Shown here piece by piece: positions 42,001-51,300 of a stretch of DNA of 64,000 nt. The notes beneath the pieces were generated by a model. That model searched no databases and had not been told where the DNA came from. It worked only from the letters and a program-made list of their open reading frames with translations. Both the position numbers and the translations under genes were made by a program. Origin of the DNA: Phycisphaerae bacterium (GTDB taxonomy: Bacteria > Planctomycetota > Phycisphaerae > UBA1845 > UTPLA1); the NCBI GenBank assembly GCA_019636475.1, contig JAHBXN010000003.1:62001-126000 (forward strand). The letters are read 5' to 3'. The stretch's first letter is position 1. The number at the start of each line of letters is the position of its first letter.

Positions 42001-43598
42001 GACAGCTTTGGCCGCTCATGCAGAATCTCGATCGCGCGAGCATACTCCTTGCTCTCGAGCGCGAGCTTCGCCTCATCGATCCATTTGCGGGCGCGCTGGT
42101 GCTCGGCTCGGATTGCCGAGAGGTGTTTGTCCAACTCCGCTTGGAGGGCGGCAATCTGCTTTTGTGAATCCTTGGGCCAGAACTCGAGTGTCGGCTTCTG
42201 GCCCATTCGCTCGTCCGCGCCAAGCCAATCGCCTTGCTCCGCAAGCTGGGCAACTTCCGAAGTCCACGCCCTGGCTGCTGCATGATCGTCGATCGTCTTC
42301 AGTTCCCGGGTGAGCGTTTTCTCCAGCGGTGCGGCAGCCCGCGCGACTTCATCGGGCCAGTAAGTCAGTTTCGGCTTTGACTGAATCAGTGACCGCCCGT
42401 CTTCCCATCTGTTTGTCTGAACGACCGCGCTTATCTTTTCGAACCATGCTTCCGCGACTTTCTGATCGGCCGCGCGCTGCGCTTCGCGTTTCTCCTTCTC
42501 GCCAAATTCGCGCAGTTGTGACTCGATTTCGTCGATGCGCTTCGATATGGCGGCGGGCCACGCATTGAGGGTCGGCCGATCGGACAGCGCTTCCTCGAGT
42601 TCCAGCCAGTTTCGAGAAGCGACGAGGGGTTCGATTCCGGCGAGCCAATATTCCGCGTGCGCGGCATCCCGGGCCGATGCGATCGCACCGACGTCTTGCT
42701 TCGCCGCATAGAGCGGGGCCAACGATTCCGCCAGTTCGGCCGCGCGCGGGCGGTTGATTGGCTTGCGCTCGAGCATCCTGGTTAATCGCTCGGCGAATCG
42801 TCGAAGGTCGGCGTCGGTCGCGTTGGAGAGGTCGGCGCGTTGAATACCGAGGGGAACCGTCGACGCCATCATCCGAGAGACATCCAGGATGCGGTGGCCG
42901 TCGTCCAGTTCGCTGAGGAACGGGTGAATGCGTTGAGCCAGCAGCGCGATCAGATTGCCTGCCGCGATGATATCCGAGCCGGCCTCGAATGTTGCGATTG
43001 CGCGTTCACCCTGCTCCAAGGCGGCGGCGTACTTTTCGGGATCGACAAAGGCGCAGATTCGGTCGTCGCGTTCATACTCCGATTCGTCCAGCACCTCCCA
43101 TCGGCCAGTCAGGATAACATCTGGTTCGGATGACTTGGCCGGTCCGACGGCGAGATTCAGGAATCGATCGACCCCCAATGAGTCGCAAAGAATTGGGGCG
43201 ATCCGAAAATCGGCGACCTTCCAGATCCCGTCTTTGCTTCTGAGCAGGACTCCGGGGCACAGGCCGCCATGGACCGCGCCGGTCCCACCGGAGCCGTGAG
43301 CGATTCGCAGCGATTCAGCCAGGGCGAAAGCGGCCGCGAGGAGTTCGTCCAGGGCGAGTTCGTCCGCGTCTCGCCGGAAAAAGAACTTGAGATCGATGGG
43401 AGCCGCAGGTTCATGATCGAAGTAGTAACCGCGATCGTCCTGCCTGAGCGTTGAGAAGAGCCGTAGCCCGTGATGCGAAGAAGCGGCGATGTTGTTCTGA
43501 AAGTCGAGTGCGGCGCGAAGGCTGCGTTCGAGATCGGCGCGGACGGCATCCGTCAGGTCGGGCGGCGTGAGGATGACTCGTCGGTGGATTTTGGGCAT
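39036..43598 (-). CDS. T6SS-linked transmembrane pseudokinase with tandem helical repeats and FGE-like C-terminus
   Basis: A 1520-aa protein if started at the ATG at 43598; the open frame extends to 43805 but that part overlaps promoter-like DNA. Residues 1-300 align by pattern with a Ser/Thr kinase: AVHGGLCPGVLL at the catalytic loop (HRD replaced by H110-G-G), VADFRIA at the DFG position (D130-F-R), GSDIIAAGNLIALLA, and RMLERKPINRPRAAEL. A Gly-rich loop is not visible, so it is probably a pseudokinase. Residues 318-548 hold four tandem helical repeats with a KPxLxxWP core. One membrane segment (952-972) follows a Pro/Lys-rich linker. The C-terminal 140 residues resemble a degenerate FGE-sulfatase domain (IPTLQQWKLGALK, then LYDGLYEWTRDF, then VTGGCSL). 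Being divergent from T6SS genes, it may replace the PpkA-type regulator. Confidence 0.82.
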   Translation of the reverse strand: MPKIHRRVILTPPDLTDAVRADLERSLRAALDFQNNIAASSHHGLRLFSTLRQDDRGYYFDHEPAAPIDLKFFFRRDADELALDELLAAAFALAESLRIAHGSGGTGAVHGGLCPGVLLRSKDGIWKVADFRIAPILCDSLGVDRFLNLAVGPAKSSEPDVILTGRWEVLDESEYERDDRICAFVDPEKYAAALEQGERAIATFEAGSDIIAAGNLIALLAQRIHPFLSELDDGHRILDVSRMMASTVPLGIQRADLSNATDADLRRFAERLTRMLERKPINRPRAAELAESLAPLYAAKQDVGAIASARDAAHAEYWLAGIEPLVASRNWLELEEALSDRPTLNAWPAAISKRIDEIESQLREFGEKEKREAQRAADQKVAEAWFEKISAVVQTNRWEDGRSLIQSKPKLTYWPDEVARAAAPLEKTLTRELKTIDDHAAARAWTSEVAQLAEQGDWLGADERMGQKPTLEFWPKDSQKQIAALQAELDKHLSAIRAEHQRARKWIDEAKLALESKEYARAIEILHERPKLSNWPTGLLQESDRLLDQCAESIGNDAALKLQLRTENIERAARAFVRESVEAAFKDLIEPDILHVSVDGDQMELDESMDRGKAVIVVAFPKSAGQRDGEELRVPFGYDLSDKNRTIRDPNGAVNKAVTEGLGAALLKHQAAGPTDVAQRLKKGLFPEAAISVELKKIARQATASLRIAPQDKNPIALKLAWDAHRLTWYAADTADLGMALSGRAIEAASKAVQSNWVQDAPAFAPYAPLLSVEIDAPSLATNPLSPTANFTAKLAVNHPTDGRLFPIHEVNGEISSSGRVDVFGQWSKVHHAFDEIIVGEQNASRDKAIESHTAQASKDGAKPKITFSPKRIKSPTPEVGLEIRTKGQPDQELVGRWNPATFAYDFAPGRPSEVPTPPAPSAGKKDAKAIGGAETAKPEAEARAGKSRRKAMIGIGAAAAVGLIAVVSMMMRGTPNTSPPRTEPNSNSNTQAVDRPSPPAMTVSPAGILTEADPEFAAVVTTVLNRINNQAISDSPAAFESDWVESPNGEMTNSLRIAIGNSSIRVQCAIRYDESGKSWGPPTWKLLAPLPRAEIGGWLRGLTMRRIQAIDKEGDRSGAEALLKDLSPQFETLAAKGYAEVLAPLEEVVTRQVSRDPPQPNSEYSITEVMGTEHAPLAQLIQSVVGSGRRNELMVRPEFGPDPWDLSSADESTRMAKIPLGNLPPLQVRCTFRYTEASASHEATPTWTLLSSSEEQLALANALVAEGDTRVRRLSSAGKLNLARAALEPLTAAMEQLRAGAEFRDMNPLTIRVPGTWETVKPPNFEEVAEAGIDQQSAYPNEVESNGRRMLLVTLPPDDPLWTRVGVEAGTADWLIMYVDAVEWNDAGAAPAAGKPFNSFADAESAASNAGVAIPTLQQWKLGALKLQTNPHCVGLYDGLYEWTRDFAPRAEGDLDSIDPRWVTGGCSLNAKYNLPPAPTGTDLEARLDWLRSPLVTQGRTFGDDLVGLRTVKVLYPGS

Positions 43599-43897
43599 TG
43601 TTTTTTCATGGCGGCGCCAACCGCTGCCGACCTTGCTTGTGGTTTTCTCGACCACAAGTATAATCGCGCTGCGGACTTCGGAATATGAATGAGTCGCCCG
43701 TCCGTCGAGAGTCGGATCGAAGTGAGCCCGAAAAAGGGAAGCACTTTTACCGGCGCGTTGTCGCTTTGGCCTTGCAAGATTCGGGCGATTCGGCCGTGGC
43801 GTCAAGACTTGAAGCTTGGTGATCTCTTCTCATCCGATGTTCGCAGGAGTATCGGGATTTTCAGAATCAATGCTCGGCGGATGCGGCGTTCGGGTGA
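43599..43897. promoter_or_regulatory. divergent promoter region between pseudokinase gene and T6SS operon
   Basis: This region separates the two divergent transcription units. It contains the inverted repeat and promoter described separately. The remaining 230 bp up to the GTG start at 43898 would be a long leader. A 90-codon frame at 43689-43961 is Arg-rich, overlaps the next gene and is not called. Confidence 0.55.
43636..43664 (+). promoter_or_regulatory. inverted-repeat operator inside a sigma70-like promoter for the T6SS operon
   Basis: TTGTGG (43637-43642), a 16-bp spacer and TATAAT (43659-43664) form a plus-strand promoter. The perfect inverted repeat CTTGTGGT-N7-ACCACAAG (43636-43658) fills exactly the -35 and spacer region and abuts the -10. 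On the minus strand, TATACT (43662-43657) could be the -10 for the pseudokinase gene. A protein bound to the repeat would control both directions. Confidence 0.5.
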
Positions 43898-45145
43898 GTG
43901 TTCCCGCTCGAGACGCTTGAGATCCGTTTGGATGGGCTGGGCGGAGTTTTCAATCACGTGAGCGACGTCGAATCCAATTTCGAGCATTCCTATTCCGGCC
44001 GGGTTTCCCCCGATCTGCTGGTTCGCCTTCAGTCCGAGTTGCTTCAGACGGACGAAGCGGACCGTTATCGTCTGTTTTCATCCATCCTCGCGACACTTGC
44101 TGACAAGCGAGCCGGGCAAGGCAACGGGCGTGAGGCTGCGGATGCGGGAACCGGTTTAGGAAAGAAGCTCCAATTGGCGACGGAGGAGATTGCGCTCCTC
44201 AAGGACGAGATTGCGACGCTGAAGGCCGATCTGGGTCTCGCGTCGAAGCAATTGGCCGAGGAGCAGAACCGCAATCAGGAATTTCGGAAGACAATCGAAG
44301 GCCATCGCCTGCGATTGGAAGAGTCGAGAAAGAAGGAGGCAGAGCTCGAGGCCGAGCTTGTTGCCAAGAACTCGGCATTGCACAAGGCGGAGACTGAATC
44401 GGAACGATTTCAGCTTCAGGCCCAGCGGATGGAACTTGCGACGCAGGACATGTCGCGAATTGACGCGCTGGAGGCAGAGAAACGGTCGCAACTGGCCCGG
44501 ATCACCGATCTGGAGCGCACAATTGAACAGCTGCGAGCCGACAAAGACCGTGAGATTGATAACCTCAAGGGCAATTTGGCCATCACCTCAACGCAGACTG
44601 ACCGTGGCGCGGACGAGATGCTTGCCGCGTTGTGGGATCGGCTGGGCCGTGCCAAGCCCCCGCTCGCCGAGGGGCATGTCAAGCCGACTCGGCAGGCAGC
44701 AGAGAAGCTGTTTGATGCGCTGATTGAACTGGCGTATTTCTCGAATGCGTTTGAGAACCAGATGCGACCGTTCCTTGATCGTTATACGAGACAGAACGAG
44801 CTGGTCGCCAAACCCTGGAAGGTATACCGTAGCTACGAGGACGTATTCGAGACGATCGTAAAGACTCTGGCGGTCGCCGGCGGGAAACCGGTCGGGGTGT
44901 TGAAAATGAGGCTGCGTGAGTTGAATAAGTGGACTATCGGCGCGCTGATGGGTGGCGATGCGGTGGTTGAATCGGTCGGGGCCGAGTTGAAGGGTTTCTT
45001 GCAGGGCCCTGCCGGAATGAGCGGAAATCCGAATTTGACGGTGAAAGACTTTCTTCGCAACGACGGCGACGAGATGTTCCGCGATCACATGCTGAAGTTC
45101 CGGAGCGAGAAGCTGTCCGAGGTTTTCAAGTTAACGTCGATGTAG
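43898..45145 (+). CDS. coiled-coil protein, first gene of the T6SS operon
   Basis: A 415-aa protein I do not recognise. The start is uncertain: GTG at 43898 follows an in-frame stop, and GTG at 43958 is the alternative. Neither has a well-spaced ribosome binding site. Residues about 85-230 form a long, charged heptad coiled coil (EEIALLKDEIATLKADLG and similar), with no membrane segment. The C-terminal 170 residues are a compact helical domain (EKLFDALIELAYFSNAFE, then YRSYEDVFETIVKTLA, then VKDFLRNDGDEMFRDHML). It is cytoplasmic by appearance. Its position directly before tssJ- and tssK-like genes, where other systems carry Fha or other accessory genes, suggests a T6SS regulatory or assembly role; this is inference. 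Confidence 0.75.
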   Translation: MFPLETLEIRLDGLGGVFNHVSDVESNFEHSYSGRVSPDLLVRLQSELLQTDEADRYRLFSSILATLADKRAGQGNGREAADAGTGLGKKLQLATEEIALLKDEIATLKADLGLASKQLAEEQNRNQEFRKTIEGHRLRLEESRKKEAELEAELVAKNSALHKAETESERFQLQAQRMELATQDMSRIDALEAEKRSQLARITDLERTIEQLRADKDREIDNLKGNLAITSTQTDRGADEMLAALWDRLGRAKPPLAEGHVKPTRQAAEKLFDALIELAYFSNAFENQMRPFLDRYTRQNELVAKPWKVYRSYEDVFETIVKTLAVAGGKPVGVLKMRLRELNKWTIGALMGGDAVVESVGAELKGFLQGPAGMSGNPNLTVKDFLRNDGDEMFRDHMLKFRSEKLSEVFKLTSM

Positions 45146-45226
45146 CCGGAAGTCGGGCCGACGCATGGCACGATGATGAACCTCATCATCAACATCGAGA
45201 GCATCAGATTGACGAGGGAGCAAGCA

Positions 45227-45910
45227 ATGAAACCAAAGTTTTGCCGTACTAGAGGCTGGCTTCAAGCGAGCGTGCTGTGCGTGGCGGCGTGCGCGACCAC
45301 ATGGGTCGGATGCGGGCGGGAACTGACCATCTATCGCGACGACGTGATCAACACGGATTTTGATCGAAACGGCGCGCCGATTGAAGTGGACATCGTCTCT
45401 GTTTTTCCGAGCGATTTTCGCAAGGTAAACGATGTGGACCTCGAGGAAATCAACACCGATCTGCTGCCGAGCAAGGGCATCAATTCGAAGATGTGGTTCG
45501 AGAGGAAGCCGACCCGCGAGTCGTACAGCAAAATGGATCCCAACCACTATTACATTCCGAGCAAGCGCATTTTCTCGTTCGCGGCCAATCGCGAAACCAC
45601 TTTTGGGAATTACAAGGGCGGCCGGATTCAGGGCGCCAAATTCCGCGAGTCGGGCCGGACCGCGAAGGAGATTGTGGTGACGGGGATTCCAGTTGATGAC
45701 ATCTGGAACGACCGCTCCGTGATCTTCGTATTCTGCAAGTTTACCAATGCCAACGGCGAGATTCTGCCGACCGCGCCCGCCGAATTCCGGAAGCTGGGAC
45801 GCTACAAGGAGGACCTTGCGATCCATATTCACGACAAATCGGTGGAGGCGCTGTCATCTGCGAAGCTCGACCGGAACTTTGAGGAAAAGCAGAACAAGAA
45901 GGCGGACTGA
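45227..45910 (+). CDS. tssJ: TssJ-like outer-membrane lipoprotein of the T6SS
   Basis: A 227-aa lipoprotein. The ATG at 45227 is preceded by GGGAG; the open frame to 45173 is an upstream extension. The signal peptide ends in TTWVGC (C29). The mature part is beta-rich and contains a pattern like the TssJ core: GAPIEVDIVSVFPSDFRKV, then a loop with LEEINTDLLP, similar to the 'P..V.V.VYqL....F..ad...L' of TssJ. It is longer than usual TssJ (about 150-180 aa), and primary similarity is low. The position 49 bp before tssK, with tssL and tssM following, supports the assignment: TssJ anchors the TssJLM membrane complex at the outer membrane. Confidence 0.68.
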   Translation: MKPKFCRTRGWLQASVLCVAACATTWVGCGRELTIYRDDVINTDFDRNGAPIEVDIVSVFPSDFRKVNDVDLEEINTDLLPSKGINSKMWFERKPTRESYSKMDPNHYYIPSKRIFSFAANRETTFGNYKGGRIQGAKFRESGRTAKEIVVTGIPVDDIWNDRSVIFVFCKFTNANGEILPTAPAEFRKLGRYKEDLAIHIHDKSVEALSSAKLDRNFEEKQNKKAD

Positions 45911-45959
45911 GGCGGCATCCCTGATTCATATCCATCGCAGTGACTGAAAAGGTCGACGC

Positions 45960-47372
45960 ATGAACGCATGGACGGAAGTTCATTGGTCGGAGGGAATGTT
46001 TCTCCGACCGCATCACCTGCAATCCGGTCAACGCTATCTGGAGGCATTGATCCGGACGGCTCTGGATTCGTCTCGCCCATTCGCGTGGGGCTTCACTGAA
46101 CTGCACGTTGCGAAAGAGCCGCTCGAGAACTTCACGCTGCGGCTTGATCGATCCACGATCCGACTCAAGGACGGCACCTGGGTGCGCATTCCGGACAACA
46201 CCGAGGTCGATCCGCTCAACTTCAAAGAGCAGATTGAGCAGAATCGGGGCGTCGTCGATATCTTTTTCGGCGTTCCGACGATGCAGGAAGTCCGTGCCAA
46301 CGCCGTTTCGCTGGAGAATCCTGAATCAACCACGGGTTCGCCTCGATACGAGCCGCATCCTGTCAGCCGCCGGGATGAAAACACCGGAGAGAATCCGCAG
46401 ATTGTCTACACGCGGCGCATGCGCGGCCGCCTCTTCACGCAATTTGACGATATGACGGGCTACGAAGTCGTGCGTGTCGGCCGGGTGAAACGGACGGATC
46501 GGGCTGGCGCGCTGCCGGAGATGGACGACCTGGGCACCGGACCCCTGCTCGCATTACAGGCGGACGCGGGTTTGAGTGTGCTGGTCCGATCGCTATCGGA
46601 TCAGATTGAAGCAAAGGACGAGGTCCTGGCACGAGAAGCGCGTGAACACCGGATGTTGTTTACGGATGGCGTTGCAGCCAATACCGAGCATCTGATCAAA
46701 CTGCATGTGCTGAATGAAGTTCGAGGCGGGATGAAAGCGCTGCTCCAGTGCCCGGTGCTTCATCCGTTCGATGTGTTTACAACCTTCGCGAAGCTGGTCG
46801 GACATCTTTCCGTCTTTCACGAGGACCTCGTCCCGATCGACATTCCGAATTATGACCACGACCGCCCGGGCGATTCACTCGAGCGTCTGCGTGCGCGGAT
46901 CGTCGTGTTGCTTGAAGCGATGCGGCCGGTCGCGTACATCGAAAGGCCGTTCGTTCTCAAGAAGGACGATACGGGCCGGGAAGGGCTCGAGGTGGAACTC
47001 GATCGCAAGTGGATCGACGAGAATCTGGAGATGTTCGTGGCGCTGATCGCGGACGATCTGGATATCAACGAGCTTTACGCGCATGTCTATCAGAAGCTGG
47101 ACATGAAGCTTGCCTCGCCGTCGCGATCGCGGCGCATCCACAATATCGCGGTCAAGGGCCTCTCACTGCAGATCAAGTCGGTACCGGCGGGTTCACTTCC
47201 GCGTCGTCAGAATCTGCACTACTTCAAGGTGGACAAGACGATCGGTCCGGATCGCACGGATTATTGGAAGGAATGTGAGCAGGAGCGCGGCATTCGCATG
47301 AGCATTCGGGAGGGTCAGCTTGCCGGGATGACCCGATTCAAGCCGGCGCTCTATGTTGCATTGAAAAGCTAA
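45960..47372 (+). CDS. tssK: type VI secretion baseplate protein TssK
   Basis: A 470-aa TssK (ImpJ/VasE family), the baseplate subunit that connects the baseplate to the TssL/TssM membrane complex. The N-terminus has the family signature VHWSEGMFLRPHHLQ. The C-terminal segment HNIAVKGLSLQIKSVPAGSL and then YFKVDKT matches the TssK C-terminal domain. Length is normal for the family (about 440-470). It lies between the TssJ-like gene and tssL with short gaps (49 and 70 bp). No unusual features. Confidence 0.96.
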   Translation: MNAWTEVHWSEGMFLRPHHLQSGQRYLEALIRTALDSSRPFAWGFTELHVAKEPLENFTLRLDRSTIRLKDGTWVRIPDNTEVDPLNFKEQIEQNRGVVDIFFGVPTMQEVRANAVSLENPESTTGSPRYEPHPVSRRDENTGENPQIVYTRRMRGRLFTQFDDMTGYEVVRVGRVKRTDRAGALPEMDDLGTGPLLALQADAGLSVLVRSLSDQIEAKDEVLAREAREHRMLFTDGVAANTEHLIKLHVLNEVRGGMKALLQCPVLHPFDVFTTFAKLVGHLSVFHEDLVPIDIPNYDHDRPGDSLERLRARIVVLLEAMRPVAYIERPFVLKKDDTGREGLEVELDRKWIDENLEMFVALIADDLDINELYAHVYQKLDMKLASPSRSRRIHNIAVKGLSLQIKSVPAGSLPRRQNLHYFKVDKTIGPDRTDYWKECEQERGIRMSIREGQLAGMTRFKPALYVALKS

Positions 47373-47442
47373 AGGGTTTCGATACGACGGGGCGATCCAT
47401 GGGTTCGCGCCGAAATCGCAGTGCAGACTTGGGAAATCCAAC

Positions 47443-48252
47443 ATGGCAGAACGTGAACCAGGCAAACACCGACTGACTGAAGCAGCGTGGCCGGTGTTCG
47501 AGTTTCTGATCAATTTTGGGCGACAGGTTAAGTACGGCAATGTTCCGACGCCTGAACAAGTGCGGTACGAAGCGTTGTCGGCGGTGCGGGACGCCGAGGA
47601 CATCGCCCGTAACGATCCGGTCACGGAGCGCTGCTGGAACGATCGCATCAAGGCGATGCTCGTTTACCTGATCGACTACAAGCTTCTGAACACGAACTGG
47701 CGCGGGCAATCCTACTGGTTTGACAATCGATTCGAGACGGACCCGGAGGTTCTGAATCACGTCGAGTCTCTTGGCGGCGACAAGTTCTTCGAAGACTGTG
47801 ACGAAATGCAGCGCGAATACGAACTGGCCGAGCGCCGTGATCGACGCGACAAGGATGAACTGGCCGAAATGCTGAATCTATATTTCGTAGCGCTTCGGCT
47901 CGGATTCAAGGGACGATTTCACGATCGACCGATGGAACTTGCCGATTATGTCCGCAAGCTTTATTCACGGCTGCCCGCCTATGCCACGACCCGCGCGAAG
48001 GAAATGTTTCCTGATGCGTATGAGAACGTGGCCGAGGAGCGCGTCGATTACAAGCTGGGCATGAGCCTCACCGTGATTGCTTCGATCCTGCTGGCGACGC
48101 TGATTTTTTCCGGCATTGGACTGCGCGTGGCATGGAAACAAGCAGTTGGTGACATCGCAACGGCTGCTGAGGGAGTGAGGAAGGGCGAATTTTTTGAGCA
48201 GACGGCATTGGCGGCCAGCGAGAAGAATCGTGAGGCGACGTCCGATCGGTGA
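47443..48252 (+). CDS. tssL: type VI secretion membrane protein TssL (DotU/IcmH family)
   Basis: A 269-aa TssL. The cytoplasmic N-terminal helical domain carries family-type elements: AWPVFEFLINFGRQVKYGN near the start, a DRIKAMLVYLIDYKLL segment, and EMLNLYFVALRLGFKGRF. A single transmembrane helix lies near 206-228 (LTVIASILLATLIFSGIGL), followed by only about 40 residues. There is no C-terminal OmpA-like peptidoglycan-binding domain, so anchoring to peptidoglycan must come from another component. It sits directly upstream of tssM, as is usual. Confidence 0.94.
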   Translation: MAEREPGKHRLTEAAWPVFEFLINFGRQVKYGNVPTPEQVRYEALSAVRDAEDIARNDPVTERCWNDRIKAMLVYLIDYKLLNTNWRGQSYWFDNRFETDPEVLNHVESLGGDKFFEDCDEMQREYELAERRDRRDKDELAEMLNLYFVALRLGFKGRFHDRPMELADYVRKLYSRLPAYATTRAKEMFPDAYENVAEERVDYKLGMSLTVIASILLATLIFSGIGLRVAWKQAVGDIATAAEGVRKGEFFEQTALAASEKNREATSDR

Positions 48253-48362
48253 GGTACGATCATCGGACGATGGATGGACGGTGCCTGCGTCGGATGCGAT
48301 CGAGTTTCAGATTCCGATACGATGGCGACGTTCCGCCCACATTCCTGCTTTGAGGGAGCGGC

Positions 48363-51300
48363 ATGTTTAAGAAAATCCTGACGGCATACAAGGAACTCCC
48401 GCCAGAACTCCGCATTGTTCTGGCGATGGCGGGACTGGCCTCGCCTTACGGCGCGTTCGAGTTGCTGCGCGCCATGTTTCCGGGCGTTTCGACGCGCGTC
48501 CTGATCTTCAGTGTTGCGGGCGTTCTGGCCGGCCTGGCGATAATTGGGTTCCTGGGCTCGAAGCTCTTCACGATGGGCAAGAAGCGCCGCGCCAACAAGC
48601 TCGCGAGCGATCTGTCGAGTCAGGAATCCGGCGGGCCGGTCTCGATGGATGTTCGAGCGGCCATCAAATCGAACAACGAGAAATTCTTCACCGCGATTCG
48701 CGAGATGAAGAAGAACCTGAACGTCAACGTATACGATCTTCCCTGGTACATCGTCATCGGCGATTCGGGTTGCGGCAAGACGAAACTGATCAATGAGGGC
48801 GGACTTACTTTTTCGACGGGCAAGCCTGAAGGCTATCAGCTTGGCACGCTGAACTACAACTGGTGGTTCACGGAAGACGCCATCTTCGTTGACATGGCGG
48901 GACGCCTCTGCAATCCGCAGGACGATGCGGACCATCGCGAGTGGCAGGCCTTTCTCGATACGATCGCGAAAGGCCGCAAGGGCTTTCCGATCAACGGCGC
49001 GCTGGTGTGCGTTTCGGCTGATCATCTCCTGCAGGACTCCCCGGAGAAGCACGAGCAGGATGCCAATACGGCGCTCGAGCGCCTGCGCGAACTTCAGACG
49101 CGCCTCGGCGTGACGTTTGCGACCTATCTGGTCGTCACCAAGTGCGACAAGATTCTCGGATTCATGCAGTTCTTTGACCGCGCCGAGCGCGACATCAGCT
49201 TTCGAAATCAGATCTTCGGCTGGTCAAAGCCGGGCGATTTCGCCACGCTGTATGATCCCGAGCAATTCATGGGCGATTTTGACGGGTTGTACACCCGCCT
49301 GAATGAACTTCGGATCCGGCGGCTGAACGACGACGTCGACGAGCATGAACTGGGCATGGCCTACAGCTTTCCGGAGGAATTCCGGGAGATCCGCGAGCCA
49401 TTGCAAACCTACATGCGCACGCTCTTCCCGATGATCAAGCAGGCCCGCGTCGTCAAGAATCTGATTTTCCGCGGCGTGTATTTCACGACTGCGACTCAGC
49501 AGGGCTCCGTTATTCTCAAGCACCTGGCTGAACGACTTGGCAACGACGCGGCCCAGAACATTCCCACCCTGGAAGAACTCTATCCGAAGCCCCGCGCGCA
49601 TTTCATCAAGGACCTGTTCTTCCGCAAGGTGTTTCGCGAATACGGGCTTGTCTTCCGAAACGAACAGGACGCCGCCAAACACCAAAAACTGGCCCGATTG
49701 TTGCGTGGCGCCACGGTCGCCGTGACGTTCATCGTCCTCGCGACGCTCATTTACGGCTTTACGCGATTCAACGGACTGATCGGCGATGCGCGCACCATGG
49801 TCATCGCCGCTCAGAATGACAAGGGCGAGGCATTGCCGCCGCCCGTCGTCGTGGCAACCAAAGCGGAGACGCAGGCGATTGATGCGTGCGTCAAACTCGG
49901 AAAGTACCGTCAATCGCTGATCGACAATCCGTGGGCGGCGAGACTCCTGTCGTTGTTCTGGGACAGCGGCCAGCCTCAACGCGACCTTCAGACCATACGC
50001 ACCGGACTGTTTGAACAGGCGGTGCTGCGCCCCGCACTGGAGCGCGTCGAAAAAGCGCTCGTGTCGACGAAGCTCGGAGAATATGGCGACTCGAAGGAGC
50101 ACCACGAGCGGGCCGAAAAGTTTCGCCGCGCGCTGGTTGTCTATCTGAAACTTCTGGCATATCGCGACCGCGAAGGCGAGCGCCCCACGCTCGAACAGCC
50201 GGACTTTGAGTCCCTTTTCTCGCTGGTCAAGGAAAAGGAGTCGGACAAGGGTGATGTCATCGGGCAGGTTTCATGGGGCGTCTTCATGTCCGAACTGGGG
50301 CAGTACATCACTCAATATCCCCGGGATGAGAATCTGAACCCGTCCGCGATCCTTCGCGGCCGCGGTTTTGATTCGTACGCGGCGGCGACGGCGGCGCTGG
50401 AGACCTATCGCCGATATCTCATGCCGCTTGCGACGCTCGATGAGAATCACCCGGACCGCACCGTTCAGAAGTGGATGCTGGTGAAAAAATCCTGCGCTGA
50501 TATCGAGAGCGCTTATTCACAGATCCTGGCGCTCAGCGGGCGAGAGATCGGTGATCGCAATGATCTCGAAACACTCCGAGTCGAGTTCTCCAAGCAGCAC
50601 GGCGTGCTCAAGGCAGCGTTCGAGAACTGCCGCTGGGAAGAGACCAAGGGCGAATTCCGCCAGCGTGGCGAACCGCTCAAGCCGCTGGGCGTCGCACTTT
50701 CCGAGATGCGCGACAAGGAGTGGATCGCGGTACAGAAGGCCTTTCATCAGGCCTTCACGGGACGGGATGTGTCAGGCGACCTGCTCAAGTCCGCCGGTGA
50801 CGAAGCGGTCGAAGGTGACGTAACCGCGGCACGTTCGGTCGTCAATTCACCAGATCGAATCCGTGTGCTCGCGGCGATCGGTCGATTGGCCTCGCCGTCT
50901 GTCGGCATGGCGGATGATGATGAGTCGCTGGACAAAATCCTCAAGCGCGGACTATCTGATATTTCGCTGCTCAATACGAGCAATCTGAAGCCTGAGACGC
51001 CGTTCGCGGAGCTTGTCCGGGATGTCCCGTCTTTGTACGCCGCTATTCTCGCACCGATTCGCGCCGGCGGCGGAGCCGATGCGGAGAAGATGTTCGGCCT
51101 GGAACTGACCGAGGATGCGAACATCGTCCGCAGCCGGCTCGACGACATGAACGACACGCTCGAGAAGCTGGCCAAGCCGGACGATGGCGGCATGAAGCGT
51201 GAGATGTTCAAGGCGTGCGTCGACAACATCATTGATTCGGGCAACGCGGTCTTCGAGGTTCGCGAACAGCCGGTCGCGATTCAGTTACGCGGCGAACAGA

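Noticed and set aside
43689..43961. 90-codon plus-strand frame right after the T6SS promoter
   Set aside because: It starts close to the predicted transcription start, but it is strongly Arg/Ser-rich, overlaps the coiled-coil gene and shows no ribosome binding site.
48048..49052. 334-codon minus-strand frame across tssL/tssM
   Set aside because: Antisense to tssL and to the Walker A region of tssM; Arg-rich shadow.
49224..50105. 293-codon minus-strand frame
   Set aside because: Antisense to tssM; no motif, typical high-GC shadow.
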